A DNA stretch of 64,000 bases, taken from NCBI GenBank assembly GCA_002363125.1, contig DEWE01000009.1, forward strand, positions 68,421 through 132,420. Direction: 5' to 3'. Origin of the DNA: Candidatus Saccharibacteria bacterium UBA3218 (GTDB lineage Bacteria; Patescibacteriota; Saccharimonadia; Saccharimonadales; Saccharimonadaceae). Shown here piece by piece: positions 42,486-50,913 of this stretch. Position numbers and translations under genes: made by a program. Under the pieces are notes generated by a model that was given only the letters and a program-made list of their open reading frames with translations, was not told the origin of the DNA and searched no databases. Position 1 is the stretch's first letter. The number at the start of each line of letters is the position of its first letter.

Positions 42486-43157
42486 ATGAGTTTACAACAT
42501 CTAGGTATCATTGCAGACGGTAATCGTCGCTGGGCAAAACAAAATGGTCTGCCAAAAATTGAAGGGCATCGCCAAGGATTGAAGGCGATTGAACAGCTTG
42601 TAGCCGCTGCCGCTAAATTAGAAATACCATATATTACTTTTTATGTTTTTAGCACAGAAAACTGGGGAAGAGAAAAAGACGAAGTAGACAACATAATGAA
42701 GTTGGCCGAGACTAAGATTATGAAAATGGCTGAAAGGATGGCCGAAAATAATATACGGCTTTTGATTCTTGGCGCCCGCGGGAAGGTAAACCCTACTCTT
42801 ACATCTTTAGCCGAAAAGGCCGAGAAAATTACAGCTGAATGCACTGGTACTACGGCCTGTTTTTGTTTTAACTATGGTGGCGAGCAAGAAATAGCTGACG
42901 CAGCAAATATCGCTATCAAGGTAGATGGCGAGATTACGCCAAAAACCATCCGCGAGCATCTATACCACCCAGAAGTACCAGATTTAGATATGGTAGTACG
43001 AACTTCTGGAGAAGAGAGACTTTCTGGTTTTATGCTTTGGCGAGCGGCTTATGCAGAGTTAATGTTTATTAAAAAGTATTTCCCAGAAATGGAAGCTGGT
43101 GATATAAAAGATATTCTAGAAGAATACGAAAAACGCAACCGTCGTTTTGGTAAATAA
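42486..43157 (+). CDS. uppS: Isoprenyl transferase (undecaprenyl diphosphate synthase)
   Basis: Makes the C55 carrier for peptidoglycan. Signature LGIIADGNRRWAKQNG with catalytic Asp, EGHRQGLK, YVFSTENWGREKDEV, FNYGGEQEI, DMVVRTSGEERLSGFMLWRAAYAEL. ATG 42486 was preferred to the TTG two codons earlier because AAGGA lies 9 nt before it but only 2 nt before the TTG. 223 residues, slightly short (E. coli 253). cdsA and dxr, usually next, are absent. Confidence 0.97.
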   Translation: MSLQHLGIIADGNRRWAKQNGLPKIEGHRQGLKAIEQLVAAAAKLEIPYITFYVFSTENWGREKDEVDNIMKLAETKIMKMAERMAENNIRLLILGARGKVNPTLTSLAEKAEKITAECTGTTACFCFNYGGEQEIADAANIAIKVDGEITPKTIREHLYHPEVPDLDMVVRTSGEERLSGFMLWRAAYAELMFIKKYFPEMEAGDIKDILEEYEKRNRRFGK

Positions 43158-43160
43158 TGA

Positions 43161-43166
43161 TATAAT
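43161..43166 (+). promoter_or_regulatory. Leaderless -10 box of rseP (TATAAT, 6 nt before ATG)
   Basis: ATGATATAAT directly follows the uppS stop; gap AAGGTT to ATG 43173 is exactly 6 nt. Confidence 0.6.
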
Positions 43167-43172
43167 AAGGTT

Positions 43173-44441
43173 ATGGATATTTTTGTAGGTGTGGTGGTCG
43201 GTTTGATCGTGCTGATGTTTTTGGTAACAGTACACGAATTTGGACATTTTGTTGCAGCAAGAAAAAATGGCGTAAATGTACTAGAGTTTGGGATTGGATT
43301 TCCGCCGAGAATTATGGCATGGATGAAAGACCCAAAGACCGGAAAATGGCGCAGATTACCACGCACGGAATGGGAAAAAGAAAAGGTAACCAAGGTTGTT
43401 TATTCGGACGACTCGCATAAATATTTCGCGCAAAAGGGTATGGTGTTTAGTTTGAACTGGCTACCGATTGGTGGTTTTTGCCAGATGGATGGAGAATCGG
43501 CAGCCGACACTCGCAAAGGTACTTTTGGTGATGCGAGTTTTTGGTCTAAGACCAAGATTTTGTTTGCTGGCGTAACAATGAACTGGTTAGTCGCGATTGT
43601 AATTTTCACTGTTTTGGCCTGGACAGGGATGCCGGAGTTTCTTGAGGGTCAATTTACCGTGCCGGCAGACACGCGCCTCGAGGCTACACCAGTGGAGATT
43701 ACGTCAGTGGCAGAAGATTCGCCAGCATCTCGTGCTGGCATTGAAGCTGGCGATAAAATTATCGCAGTAGATGGAAACGAGTTTTTGCATGCTAGCGAGA
43801 TCACTGATTATAATGAACTTCATGCTGGTGAGACTGTGGAATATAAGATTTATCGTCAAGGAGAAGAAGGTTGCAACTGTGATGCCAATCTGGATCTTGA
43901 GGTGACACTAAATTCAGTGGATGCAGAATATCTACTCGGCGTAACGATGGAGACAACCCAATCACTTTCGTATTCTACTTGGTCTGCACCAATTGTGGGG
44001 GTAGGGCTTACAGCGCAACTTACCGGAGAGACTTTCAAAGGGGTAGGGATTATGCTTTGGAATTTAATTTCTGGCGTAGGATCGCAATTTAGCCCAGATG
44101 CGGACGTTCGCGAAAACGGCCAAGAAGCAATATCTTCTGTGGGGGATTCTGTGTCTGGCCCAGTAGGTATAATTGGGGTATTATTCCCAGCCTTTACCTC
44201 GGCCGGACCAACCAACCTTGCGTTCTTGGCAGCTTTAATATCGGTATCACTAGCTTGTATGAATGTTCTACCAATCCCAGCCTTAGATGGTGGTAGATGG
44301 CTGCTCATCGCAATCTACAAACTACGAAAGAAAAAATTAACTAAAGAGACCGAAGAAAAAATTGTCTCCCGAGCGTTTATGATACTATTAGCATTAATCT
44401 TTATCGTAACAATCTTAGATATAGTAAGGATAATAAAATAA
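43173..44441 (+). CDS. rseP: Site-2 membrane metalloprotease RseP/YaeL (M50)
   Basis: Intramembrane protease that cuts anti-sigma factors and leftover signal peptides. Zinc motif HEFGH in the first helix (residue ~23), one PDZ domain (near 175-250, ASRAGIEAGDKIIAVDG), and the third zinc ligand in MNVLPIPALDGGRWL (near 370). 422 residues, four membrane helices. An insertion after the first helix (PKTGKWRRLPRTEWEKE) and a GCNCD segment in the PDZ are unusual. It shares TAATG with the next gene. Confidence 0.95.
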   Translation: MDIFVGVVVGLIVLMFLVTVHEFGHFVAARKNGVNVLEFGIGFPPRIMAWMKDPKTGKWRRLPRTEWEKEKVTKVVYSDDSHKYFAQKGMVFSLNWLPIGGFCQMDGESAADTRKGTFGDASFWSKTKILFAGVTMNWLVAIVIFTVLAWTGMPEFLEGQFTVPADTRLEATPVEITSVAEDSPASRAGIEAGDKIIAVDGNEFLHASEITDYNELHAGETVEYKIYRQGEEGCNCDANLDLEVTLNSVDAEYLLGVTMETTQSLSYSTWSAPIVGVGLTAQLTGETFKGVGIMLWNLISGVGSQFSPDADVRENGQEAISSVGDSVSGPVGIIGVLFPAFTSAGPTNLAFLAALISVSLACMNVLPIPALDGGRWLLIAIYKLRKKKLTKETEEKIVSRAFMILLALIFIVTILDIVRIIK

Positions 44442-45214
44442 TGGTGGGCAAAAAGGCAAAAAAAAATACGAAAAGCAAAAAAGTAAACTGGAAATCGATT
44501 CTTAATATATTCTTAATATTAGTTTTTACATTTGCCGTTGTAGTGGTAGCGCAACTATTTGTGGGCTACCTAATGTTATGGATACTTGGGCGTGAAATTT
44601 TCGTAGAGCCGGTGCCCACTGCAATATATTCTGCTTTGTCTTATATATTGGCATTAATATTTATATTATTCGCTGTACCGAAAATTATCACTAGAAAAAA
44701 ACTGATGGGCAGAGATGAGCTAGGCCTGCGTGGTTGGCCAACTTGGACCGATATCGGGCTCGCACCAGTAGGTTATATAGTATCAATTTTGGCAGCCGCT
44801 GGACTTACGGCACTCTTTAATTTATTCCCGTGGTTTGACGCCGAACAGGCACAAGAAATAGGATTTAATACTTACATAGTTGGTTTTGATAGAATAGTAG
44901 CATTTTTGATATTAGTTGTAGTGGCGCCGATTGCAGAAGAAATTATTTTCCGTGGGTGGCTATATGGAAAATTGAGGACCATGTTGTCTGAAAAGGTATC
45001 CGAAAAGGCTTCTATTATTATTTCCACGCTATTGGTATCATTAATCTTTGGCTTGGTTCACATGCAATGGAATGTGGGAGTAACTGTGTTTGCGATGTCT
45101 GTGGTACTTTGTGTGATGCGCGAAATCACTGGTACGATATATTCTGGAATATTGATGCATATGATTAGGAATGGTTTGGCTTTCTATCTGATCTATGTTC
45201 TAGGCGTAGCCTAA
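44441..45214 (+). CDS. CPBP-family intramembrane glutamic protease
   Basis: 257 residues, about seven membrane helices. Abi/CAAX motifs: EEIIFRGWLYGKL (EExxxR), FGLVHMQWN (FxxxH) and a final H in ILMHMIRNG (HxxxN). Relatives process prenylated proteins or self-immunity bacteriocin partners, or act as Rce1-like proteases. The basic cytosolic start (KKAKKNTKSKK) is family-atypical. Overlaps rseP by 1 nt, so two intramembrane proteases are co-expressed. Confidence 0.92.
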   Translation: MVGKKAKKNTKSKKVNWKSILNIFLILVFTFAVVVVAQLFVGYLMLWILGREIFVEPVPTAIYSALSYILALIFILFAVPKIITRKKLMGRDELGLRGWPTWTDIGLAPVGYIVSILAAAGLTALFNLFPWFDAEQAQEIGFNTYIVGFDRIVAFLILVVVAPIAEEIIFRGWLYGKLRTMLSEKVSEKASIIISTLLVSLIFGLVHMQWNVGVTVFAMSVVLCVMREITGTIYSGILMHMIRNGLAFYLIYVLGVA

Positions 45215-45219
45215 TATGC

Positions 45220-45225
45220 TATAAT
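45220..45225 (+). promoter_or_regulatory. -10 box of proS (TATAAT, 7 nt before ATG)
   Basis: ATGCTATAAT precedes AGGGGGT and ATG 45233; the gap is too short for a normal leader. Confidence 0.5.
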
Positions 45226-45232
45226 AGGGGGT

Positions 45233-46453
45233 ATGAGATTTTCGAAAACTTTTATCAAAACTTTGCGTGAAGCACCAAAAGACGAGACGGCCAAAAATGG
45301 CGCCCTGCTTACACGCGCAGGATATATTCATAAGGAAATGGCTGGGGTATATGATTATCTACCACTGGGTCTTCGTGTAATCGAGAATATCAAGCGCGTC
45401 ATTCGTGAAGAATTAAACAAACTTGATTGTGAAGAGATTCAGATGTCTGCCTTACAAAACCCAGAACCATGGGAAAAAACTGGTAGGTTTTCTGATCAAG
45501 AAGTAGATATCTGGTTTAAAACTGAACTAGTTTCTGGTGGCAAATTAGGTCTTGCTCCTACACATGAAGAGCCAATCACGAATATGTTAAAATCTTATAT
45601 TTCCAGTTATAAAGATTTACCTTTGTATGTATATCAATTTCAGACTAAATTTAGAAATGAACTCCGAGCAAAATCTGGCATCTTGCGCGGGCGCGAGTTT
45701 TTGATGAAGGATCTTTATAGTTTTCATACGACCGAAGAAGACTTAGATGAATTTTATGCAAAAGTAGAACAAGCATATAATAATATCTTTACTAGACTAG
45801 GTATTGGCGAAGATACCCATGAGACCTTTGCAAGCGGTGGAATTTTTTCAAAATATTCACATGAGTTCCAAACTTTTTTGCCAGTAGGTGAAGATACTGT
45901 ATATTATAATAGTGATAAATCCGTCGTCTTAAATGAGGAAGTGCTTAATGATGAAGTCTTGGCTGATCTTAGCGTCAAACGCGAAGAATTATCCGAAACG
46001 ACTGCAGCTGAAGTAGCTAATATATTTAAATTGAAATTTAAATATTCAGAACCTCTAGGCTTACAATTCGGTAATGAAGATAATGAGCTAAAAAATGTTT
46101 ATATGGGTTGCTATGGAATTGGTGTATCGCGCGTAATGGGTGTAATCGCAGAGAAATTTGCTGACGAAAAAGGTTTAGTATGGCCAGAAGAGGTTGCACC
46201 ATATAAATATTATTTGGTCGGTATTGGCGAGAATGGTATGATGGAGGCCGAAAATTTCTACAAAGAACATGAGGACATAACATTATTTGATGATCGCGAT
46301 GCGCGACCAGGTGAAAAATTTGCTGACGCTGACTTGATTGGCTTACCTTATCGCATAGTAATTTCCGACAAGACTTTGGCTGAGGGCGCCGTAGAACTCA
46401 CTGATCGTAAAACTGGCGAAAGCAAATTGGTAAAACTTAGCGAAATACAATAA
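45233..46453 (+). CDS. proS: Prolyl-tRNA synthetase, short form without editing insertion
   Basis: Class II synthetase charging tRNA-Pro. Motif 1 region (LLTRAGYIHKEMAGVYDYLPLG), motif 2 (QFQTKFRNELRAKSGILRGREFLMKDLYSF), motif 3 (GCYGIGVSRVMGVIAE), and anticodon-binding C-terminal domain (TLFDDRDARPGEKFADADLIGLPYRIVI). At 406 residues it lacks the ~180-residue INS domain that clears mischarged Ala-tRNA-Pro (full bacterial type about 570). It resembles alphaproteobacterial and mitochondrial ProRS in length. No separate ProXp/YbaK editing gene is visible in the window. Confidence 0.96.
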   Translation: MRFSKTFIKTLREAPKDETAKNGALLTRAGYIHKEMAGVYDYLPLGLRVIENIKRVIREELNKLDCEEIQMSALQNPEPWEKTGRFSDQEVDIWFKTELVSGGKLGLAPTHEEPITNMLKSYISSYKDLPLYVYQFQTKFRNELRAKSGILRGREFLMKDLYSFHTTEEDLDEFYAKVEQAYNNIFTRLGIGEDTHETFASGGIFSKYSHEFQTFLPVGEDTVYYNSDKSVVLNEEVLNDEVLADLSVKREELSETTAAEVANIFKLKFKYSEPLGLQFGNEDNELKNVYMGCYGIGVSRVMGVIAEKFADEKGLVWPEEVAPYKYYLVGIGENGMMEAENFYKEHEDITLFDDRDARPGEKFADADLIGLPYRIVISDKTLAEGAVELTDRKTGESKLVKLSEIQ

Positions 46454-46520
46454 TTTAATCTTGACTTAAGCTATGTTTTTGTGTAGACTTGAGGAAGATT
46501 TAATTAGTGGGGAATAAATT

Positions 46521-46967
46521 ATGATAAAAAAGAGTGTAAGTTTAACTTCAGAAGGTAAAAAAGAATTAGAAAAAGAATTGGCTGAGCTAATCGCTAATCG
46601 CCCAGCAATTACGGAGCGCATTGCGACGGCTAGAGCTTTTGGTGATTTATCTGAGAACGAAGAATATAGTTCTGCGCGAAATGAACAAAAGGTGGCAGAA
46701 GGTAGGATTCTAGAAATTCAAGAAATACTAAAAAGCGCAAAAATTATTCATGGTGGCAAAAAAGATAAAATTAATTTAGGCGCAACCGTTGCTATAGATA
46801 TGGGCGGGCGAAAATTGGAATATACTTTAGTTGGACCAACCGAGGCAAATCCACTTGAGGGAAAGATTTCTAATGAATCGCCAATCGGAAAAGCAATGAT
46901 GGGCAAAAAGGCTGGCGAAAGTTTTGAATTTAACGGTAAAAAAGTAAAGATACTAGATATAAAATAA
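46521..46967 (+). CDS. greA: Transcription elongation factor GreA
   Basis: Rescues backtracked RNA polymerase by stimulating transcript cleavage. N-terminal coiled coil with tip acidic pair (TARAFGDLSENEEYSSARNEQ) and C-terminal FKBP-like domain (VAIDMGGRKLEYTLVGPTEANP; ISNESPIGKAMMGKKAGESF). 148 residues, typical. A possible promoter TTGACT-17-TAGACT lies at 46461-46489. Ends at a terminator. Confidence 0.97.
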   Translation: MIKKSVSLTSEGKKELEKELAELIANRPAITERIATARAFGDLSENEEYSSARNEQKVAEGRILEIQEILKSAKIIHGGKKDKINLGATVAIDMGGRKLEYTLVGPTEANPLEGKISNESPIGKAMMGKKAGESFEFNGKKVKILDIK

Positions 46968-46973
46968 ATCAGT

Positions 46974-47001
46974 AGTACCTCTCTTTATGAAGGTGCTTTT
47001 T
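46974..47001 (+). terminator. Intrinsic terminator of greA
   Basis: AGTACCT (46974-46980) pairs with AGGTGCT (46991-46997) with one G-U, followed by TTTT. Confidence 0.7.
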
Positions 47002-47014
47002 GATGATTTTATGA

Positions 47015-47020
47015 TATAAT
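47015..47020 (+). promoter_or_regulatory. Leaderless -10 box of lysS (TATAAT, 6 nt before ATG)
   Basis: TATGATATAAT, gap AATTTT, ATG 47027. Confidence 0.65.
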
Positions 47021-47026
47021 AATTTT

Positions 47027-48475
47027 ATGTTACTTGAAGATTATAGAAACGAAAGATTAAAAAAATTAGATGAGTTAAAAGCGCGTGGGATCAATCCTTA
47101 CCCAGCCAAGAGCTTCCGCAATACGAAAATCTCTGAAATTATTAATCATTTTGATGAAAAAGATGGCCAAGAGGTGACTTTGGCTGGCAGAATTGTCGCA
47201 ATTCGTTCCTTTGGCAAGCTTGTTTTTATTAAAATCCGTGATTACTTCGGCGAGATTCAGATTTTTATGAAGGCCGAAGGCGAAACACCAGAAGGCTTGC
47301 TTGGAGCAAAAGACGTAAAACTACTTGATTTAGGTGATTTCATTGAAGTAACTGGTAAAATCGGCAAATCGCAGACTGGTGAAATTTCGATATTCTCTAA
47401 CTTTGTAAAGTTACTAACAAAATCGCTCAGGCCTTTACCAGAAAAGTTCACCAATAAGGAGGAGCGCTATCGTAGGCGTTATGTAGACATGAACGTGAAC
47501 CCAGAAGTACGCGAAAGATTAGTGCGTCGTAGTAAATTCTGGCAAGCCACACGTGATTTTATGAATAAACATGGTTTTATCGAAATAAATATCCCAGTTC
47601 TCGAGCACACTACTGGTGGTGCAGATGCTACGCCTTTTACCACTCACATGAATGCTCTAAATGAAGATTTTTATCTACGCATTTCGCATGAGTTGCCACT
47701 AAAAAGACTCCTTGGTGGTGGTTTTGAAAAAGTTTACGATATTGGTCCAAGGTTTAGAAATGAGGGCGTGGACGACGAACATTTACCAGAGCATATCGCA
47801 TTCGAATCCTATGCTGCATATGAAAACTACGAAGATGGCATGAAGCTTTACGAAGAAATGATAAAATATGTCGCGATGGAGACTTGGGGCACGTTAAAGT
47901 TTCATGTGGGCGGTTTCGATATTGATTTAGACTGCGAATGGCCAAGAATAAAATACGCGGATCTTTTGAAAGAAAAATTCGACGTAGACGTATTTAACCC
48001 GGATCGTGAACAGTTAATAAGAATCTTGAAAGAGAATGGAGTAGAAACGAATTTTGACGTGAGCGAAGCTCGCTTGATTGATCATGTCTGGAAATTAATT
48101 CGCAAAACTTCGGCTGGACCATATTGGTTGATCGAAGAGCCACTAAGTTTGTCGCCACTGGCAAAGAAATCTGCCGAGAATCCTCTAGTAACTGAACGCT
48201 TCCACCCGATCATTGCCGGAACCGAAATGGGGAATGGCTTCTCGGAGTTAAACGATCCGTTGGACCAGCTAGAAAGATTTAGAGAGCAGCAAGCGGCACG
48301 CGACGCTGGAGACGAAGAAGCACAGATGTTAGATATGGATTTTGTGGAAATGCTAGAATACGGTATGCCACCAGCTTGTGGTTGGGGTAACTCTGAACGC
48401 AATTTCTGGCTACTTGAGGGAGTACCAGGACGCGAAGCGGTACCATTTCCAACGATGAAGTCTAAGGAAGAATAA
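47027..48475 (+). CDS. lysS: Lysyl-tRNA synthetase, class II
   Basis: Charges tRNA-Lys. OB-fold anticodon domain (VTLAGRIVAIRSFGKLVFIKIRD) then class II core: motif 1 FMNKHGFIEINIPVLEHTTGGADATPF, motif 2 YDIGPRFRNEGVDDEHLPEH, motif 3 GCGWGNSERNFWLL near the end. 482 residues, standard. The stop is followed within 2 nt by a large hairpin that contains a palindromic element. Confidence 0.98.
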   Translation: MLLEDYRNERLKKLDELKARGINPYPAKSFRNTKISEIINHFDEKDGQEVTLAGRIVAIRSFGKLVFIKIRDYFGEIQIFMKAEGETPEGLLGAKDVKLLDLGDFIEVTGKIGKSQTGEISIFSNFVKLLTKSLRPLPEKFTNKEERYRRRYVDMNVNPEVRERLVRRSKFWQATRDFMNKHGFIEINIPVLEHTTGGADATPFTTHMNALNEDFYLRISHELPLKRLLGGGFEKVYDIGPRFRNEGVDDEHLPEHIAFESYAAYENYEDGMKLYEEMIKYVAMETWGTLKFHVGGFDIDLDCEWPRIKYADLLKEKFDVDVFNPDREQLIRILKENGVETNFDVSEARLIDHVWKLIRKTSAGPYWLIEEPLSLSPLAKKSAENPLVTERFHPIIAGTEMGNGFSELNDPLDQLERFREQQAARDAGDEEAQMLDMDFVEMLEYGMPPACGWGNSERNFWLLEGVPGREAVPFPTMKSKEE

Positions 48476-48476
48476 A

Positions 48477-48559
48477 GAGTTTTGAACGATTTACTTTTAG
48501 GACCGTAAGCTTGGCCGAACGGCCTTGAGTGTGTCCTAAAAGTAAATCGTTTAAAACTC
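48477..48559. repeat. Palindromic element, family C, between lysS and DUF167
   Basis: Outer arms of 27 bp (48477-48503 against 48533-48559, GAGTTTT.AACGATTTAC) pair with one G-U exception. The core AGGACCGTAAGCTTGGCC...GGCCTTGAGTGTGTCCT matches the copy inside ruvX-mltG. The DUF167 stop codon (48551-48553) lies in the right arm, so the hairpin probably ends both convergent transcripts. Confidence 0.88.
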
Positions 48560-48769
48560 TATAATTTTGCTATGTGACTTCGCGCCACGAATGATACTGA
48601 TTGTGGTCTTTGGGACTTTGAAATGTTTTGCGAGAATCTTGATTAGAGCATCGTTGGCTTCGCCGTCATGTGGTTTAGCGCGAAGATAAACTGTGAGCTC
48701 ATTTAGTGCAGTTTCAATGATTTTCTCTTGCGACGATCCAGGTTTTACAGTAATAGTATAGCGATTCAT
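48551..48769 (-). CDS. DUF167 / YggU family protein
   Basis: 72 residues with the family's alpha/beta layout: ITVKPGSSQEKII, VYLRAKPHDGEANDALIKILAKHFKVPKTTI and IIRGAKSHSKIIE. Function is unknown in this family. TATAAT is 6 nt before the ATG. Its last codons run into the palindromic element arm (…IIEF then stop), so the C-terminus may have been reshaped by it. Confidence 0.92.
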   Translation of the reverse strand: MNRYTITVKPGSSQEKIIETALNELTVYLRAKPHDGEANDALIKILAKHFKVPKTTISIIRGAKSHSKIIEF

Positions 48770-48775
48770 GCGCCT

Positions 48776-48781
48776 ATTATA
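48776..48781 (-). promoter_or_regulatory. Leaderless -10 box of DUF167 gene (TATAAT, 6 nt before ATG)
   Basis: Minus-strand TATAAT, gap AGGCGC, ATG 48769. Confidence 0.6.
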
Positions 48782-48798
48782 ACATTTTATAAGCGTGA

Positions 48799-48804
48799 TA
48801 TAAT
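48799..48804 (+). promoter_or_regulatory. -10 box of uvrB (TATAAT, 8 nt before ATG)
   Basis: GTGATATAAT then TTAGATAT then ATG 48813; no ribosome site is visible. Confidence 0.55.
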
Positions 48805-48812
48805 TTAGATAT

Positions 48813-50885
48813 ATGCCTAAGTTTAATTTAGTGTCAAAATTTCAACCTACGGGCGACCAGCCGATGGCGATTAAACAGCTAACGGATGGTATTTTGGCGG
48901 GAGTGAAAGAGCAGACTTTACTCGGCGTAACTGGTTCTGGTAAAACTTTCACAATGGCAAATATTATCCAGAATATCCAAAAGCCAACGTTGATTTTGGC
49001 ACACAACAAAACTTTGGCGGCTCAACTTTATTCTGAGTTCCGCGAGTTTTTTCCAAATAATGAAGTACACTATTTTGTATCATATTTCGATTATTACCAG
49101 CCAGAAGCTTATATTGCATCTACCGATACATATATTGAGAAAGACTCGGCGATAAATGATGAGATTGATAGGCTTAGACACGCCGCAACCGAAGCTTTAC
49201 TTACGCGTAGCGACGTAATTATTGTGGCATCCGTCTCTTGTATTTATGGTATTGGCTCGCCAGAGCATTACACCGAAATGTCATTGCCACTATGGAAGAA
49301 ATCCGATAAGGAATGGGTGGCAAATGATTCTCCGTCGGGAACGCTCCGGGGCGCTAGCCAGAGTCTTACTCCCTCCGGAGAACATTTTGCCACCCTTTCG
49401 CAATTAGACTTTATTCGTCGTTTGGTGTCAATGCAATATCATAGAAACGATCTCGCGTTTGAGCGAGGTAATTTCCGCGTGATGGGCGATACTATAGATT
49501 TATATCCTGCAAACGGAGAATATGCTTATAGATTTGAGTTTGGCTTCGATAATTTGGAAGAAGTAAAAATTGTAGATCCTTTAACCTTTGATATACGAGA
49601 AAGACCAGACCATGTGCATATTTTCCCAAATACACACTATGCTACACCGATGGACCAACTAGAAAAAGCTTTAGTGACTATCCGTGCGGAGTTTGATGAA
49701 CGAATGAAATATTTCGAAAAGAACCAAAAATATCTAGAGGCGCAGAGATTATCCCAACGCACAAAATATGATCTTGAGATGTTAAAAGAAACTGGTTTTG
49801 TAAAGGGAATTGAAAATTATTCTCGGCATCTAGACGGCAGGAAGCCTGGAGAGCCACCTTCTACACTACTCGATTTCTTCCCGAAAGACTTTTTATTAAT
49901 CGTAGACGAGAGCCATATGACTTTGCCGCAGGTGCGTGGTATGTATAACGGAGATCATGCTCGCAAAAAAACTTTAGTGGAATATGGTTTTCGTTTGCCA
50001 AGTGCAATGGATAACCGTCCGCTGACTTATGGTGAATTCCAACACCATATCAACCAAGCTATTTATGTTTCCGCCACGCCAGGAGAATATGAACTCGAAA
50101 ATTCTCCTAAACCGGCCGAGCAAGTAATTCGCCCTACTGGACTTTTGGATCCAGAAATAGAAGTCCGTGGTAGCGAAGGGCAAATTGACGATTTAATGGA
50201 AGAAATTGATAAACGTATTGCCAAAGGGCAACGCACACTTATTACTACACTAACTAAACGAATGGCAGAAGATTTAACCGATCATTTAAAGGAGCGTGGC
50301 GTAAAGACCGCCTACATACATTCCGATGTAGACACGTTAGAGCGAAGCGACATACTAAGAGATTTACGTTCTGGAGTTTATGATGTTTTGGTCGGCATTA
50401 ATCTTTTGCGAGAAGGGTTGGATCTACCAGAAGTGTCACTCGTGGCAATCCTTGATGCCGATAAAGAAGGGTTTCTCCGTTCCGAGTCAGCATTAATACA
50501 AACCATTGGTCGCGCAGCAAGGCACGAAGAGGGCAAAGTGATAATGTATGCGAATTTTATTACTGAGAGCATGGAAAAGGCTATATCGGAGACAAATCGT
50601 CGCCGTGAAATCCAGAAAGAGTACAATATAGAACACAATATTACGCCAAAATCCATTAAAAAAGAAGTGAACGTGGGGCTCCGTGCGATTATTCCAGAAA
50701 AAGAGAAGGAAAATAAATTAGATATCAAGCGTATACCAAAAGATGAGCTACCAGCACTAGTAAAACAACTTTCTTCCGAAATGCAACTTGCAGCGGCCAA
50801 TCTAGAGTTTGAACGCGCCGCTATGCTACGAGATGAGATAGAAAGAATTAAAGATTTTATAGATGGCAATAAGATGAAAAAATAA
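48813..50885 (+). CDS. uvrB: Excinuclease ABC subunit B with in-frame palindromic insert
   Basis: Damage-verifying helicase of nucleotide excision repair. Walker [14 protein letters not shown] (near 39), beta-hairpin [26 protein letters not shown]-type [13 protein letters not shown], helicase motifs [15 protein letters not shown] and [14 protein letters not shown], and the C-terminal UVR domain ([19 protein letters not shown]). 690 residues. Residues ~167-195, at the start of the UvrA-binding domain 2, come from a palindromic element and replace a few residues of the usual sequence before [16 protein letters not shown]. Confidence 0.97.
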   Translation: MPKFNLVSKFQPTGDQPMAIKQLTDGILAGVKEQTLLGVTGSGKTFTMANIIQNIQKPTLILAHNKTLAAQLYSEFREFFPNNEVHYFVSYFDYYQPEAYIASTDTYIEKDSAINDEIDRLRHAATEALLTRSDVIIVASVSCIYGIGSPEHYTEMSLPLWKKSDKEWVANDSPSGTLRGASQSLTPSGEHFATLSQLDFIRRLVSMQYHRNDLAFERGNFRVMGDTIDLYPANGEYAYRFEFGFDNLEEVKIVDPLTFDIRERPDHVHIFPNTHYATPMDQLEKALVTIRAEFDERMKYFEKNQKYLEAQRLSQRTKYDLEMLKETGFVKGIENYSRHLDGRKPGEPPSTLLDFFPKDFLLIVDESHMTLPQVRGMYNGDHARKKTLVEYGFRLPSAMDNRPLTYGEFQHHINQAIYVSATPGEYELENSPKPAEQVIRPTGLLDPEIEVRGSEGQIDDLMEEIDKRIAKGQRTLITTLTKRMAEDLTDHLKERGVKTAYIHSDVDTLERSDILRDLRSGVYDVLVGINLLREGLDLPEVSLVAILDADKEGFLRSESALIQTIGRAARHEEGKVIMYANFITESMEKAISETNRRREIQKEYNIEHNITPKSIKKEVNVGLRAIIPEKEKENKLDIKRIPKDELPALVKQLSSEMQLAAANLEFERAAMLRDEIERIKDFIDGNKMKK
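49312..49397. repeat. In-frame palindromic element, singleton core (uvrB copy)
   Basis: Arms AATGGGTGGCAAATGATTCTCCG (49312-49334; longest run quoted in part here: GGGTGGC) and CGGAGAACATTTTGCCACCC (49376 on) pair with one mismatch and two bulges. The core GGGAACGCTCCGGGGCGCTA is not shared with the other copies at sight. Confidence 0.8.
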
Positions 50886-50900
50886 CCATATCTATTATGG

Positions 50901-50906
50901 TATAAT
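50901..50906 (+). promoter_or_regulatory. -10 box of the split phosphoketolase operon (TATAAT, 7 nt before ATG)
   Basis: TATGGTATAAT, gap ATATTAT, ATG 50914; leaderless-type spacing. Confidence 0.55.
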
Positions 50907-50913
50907 ATATTAT

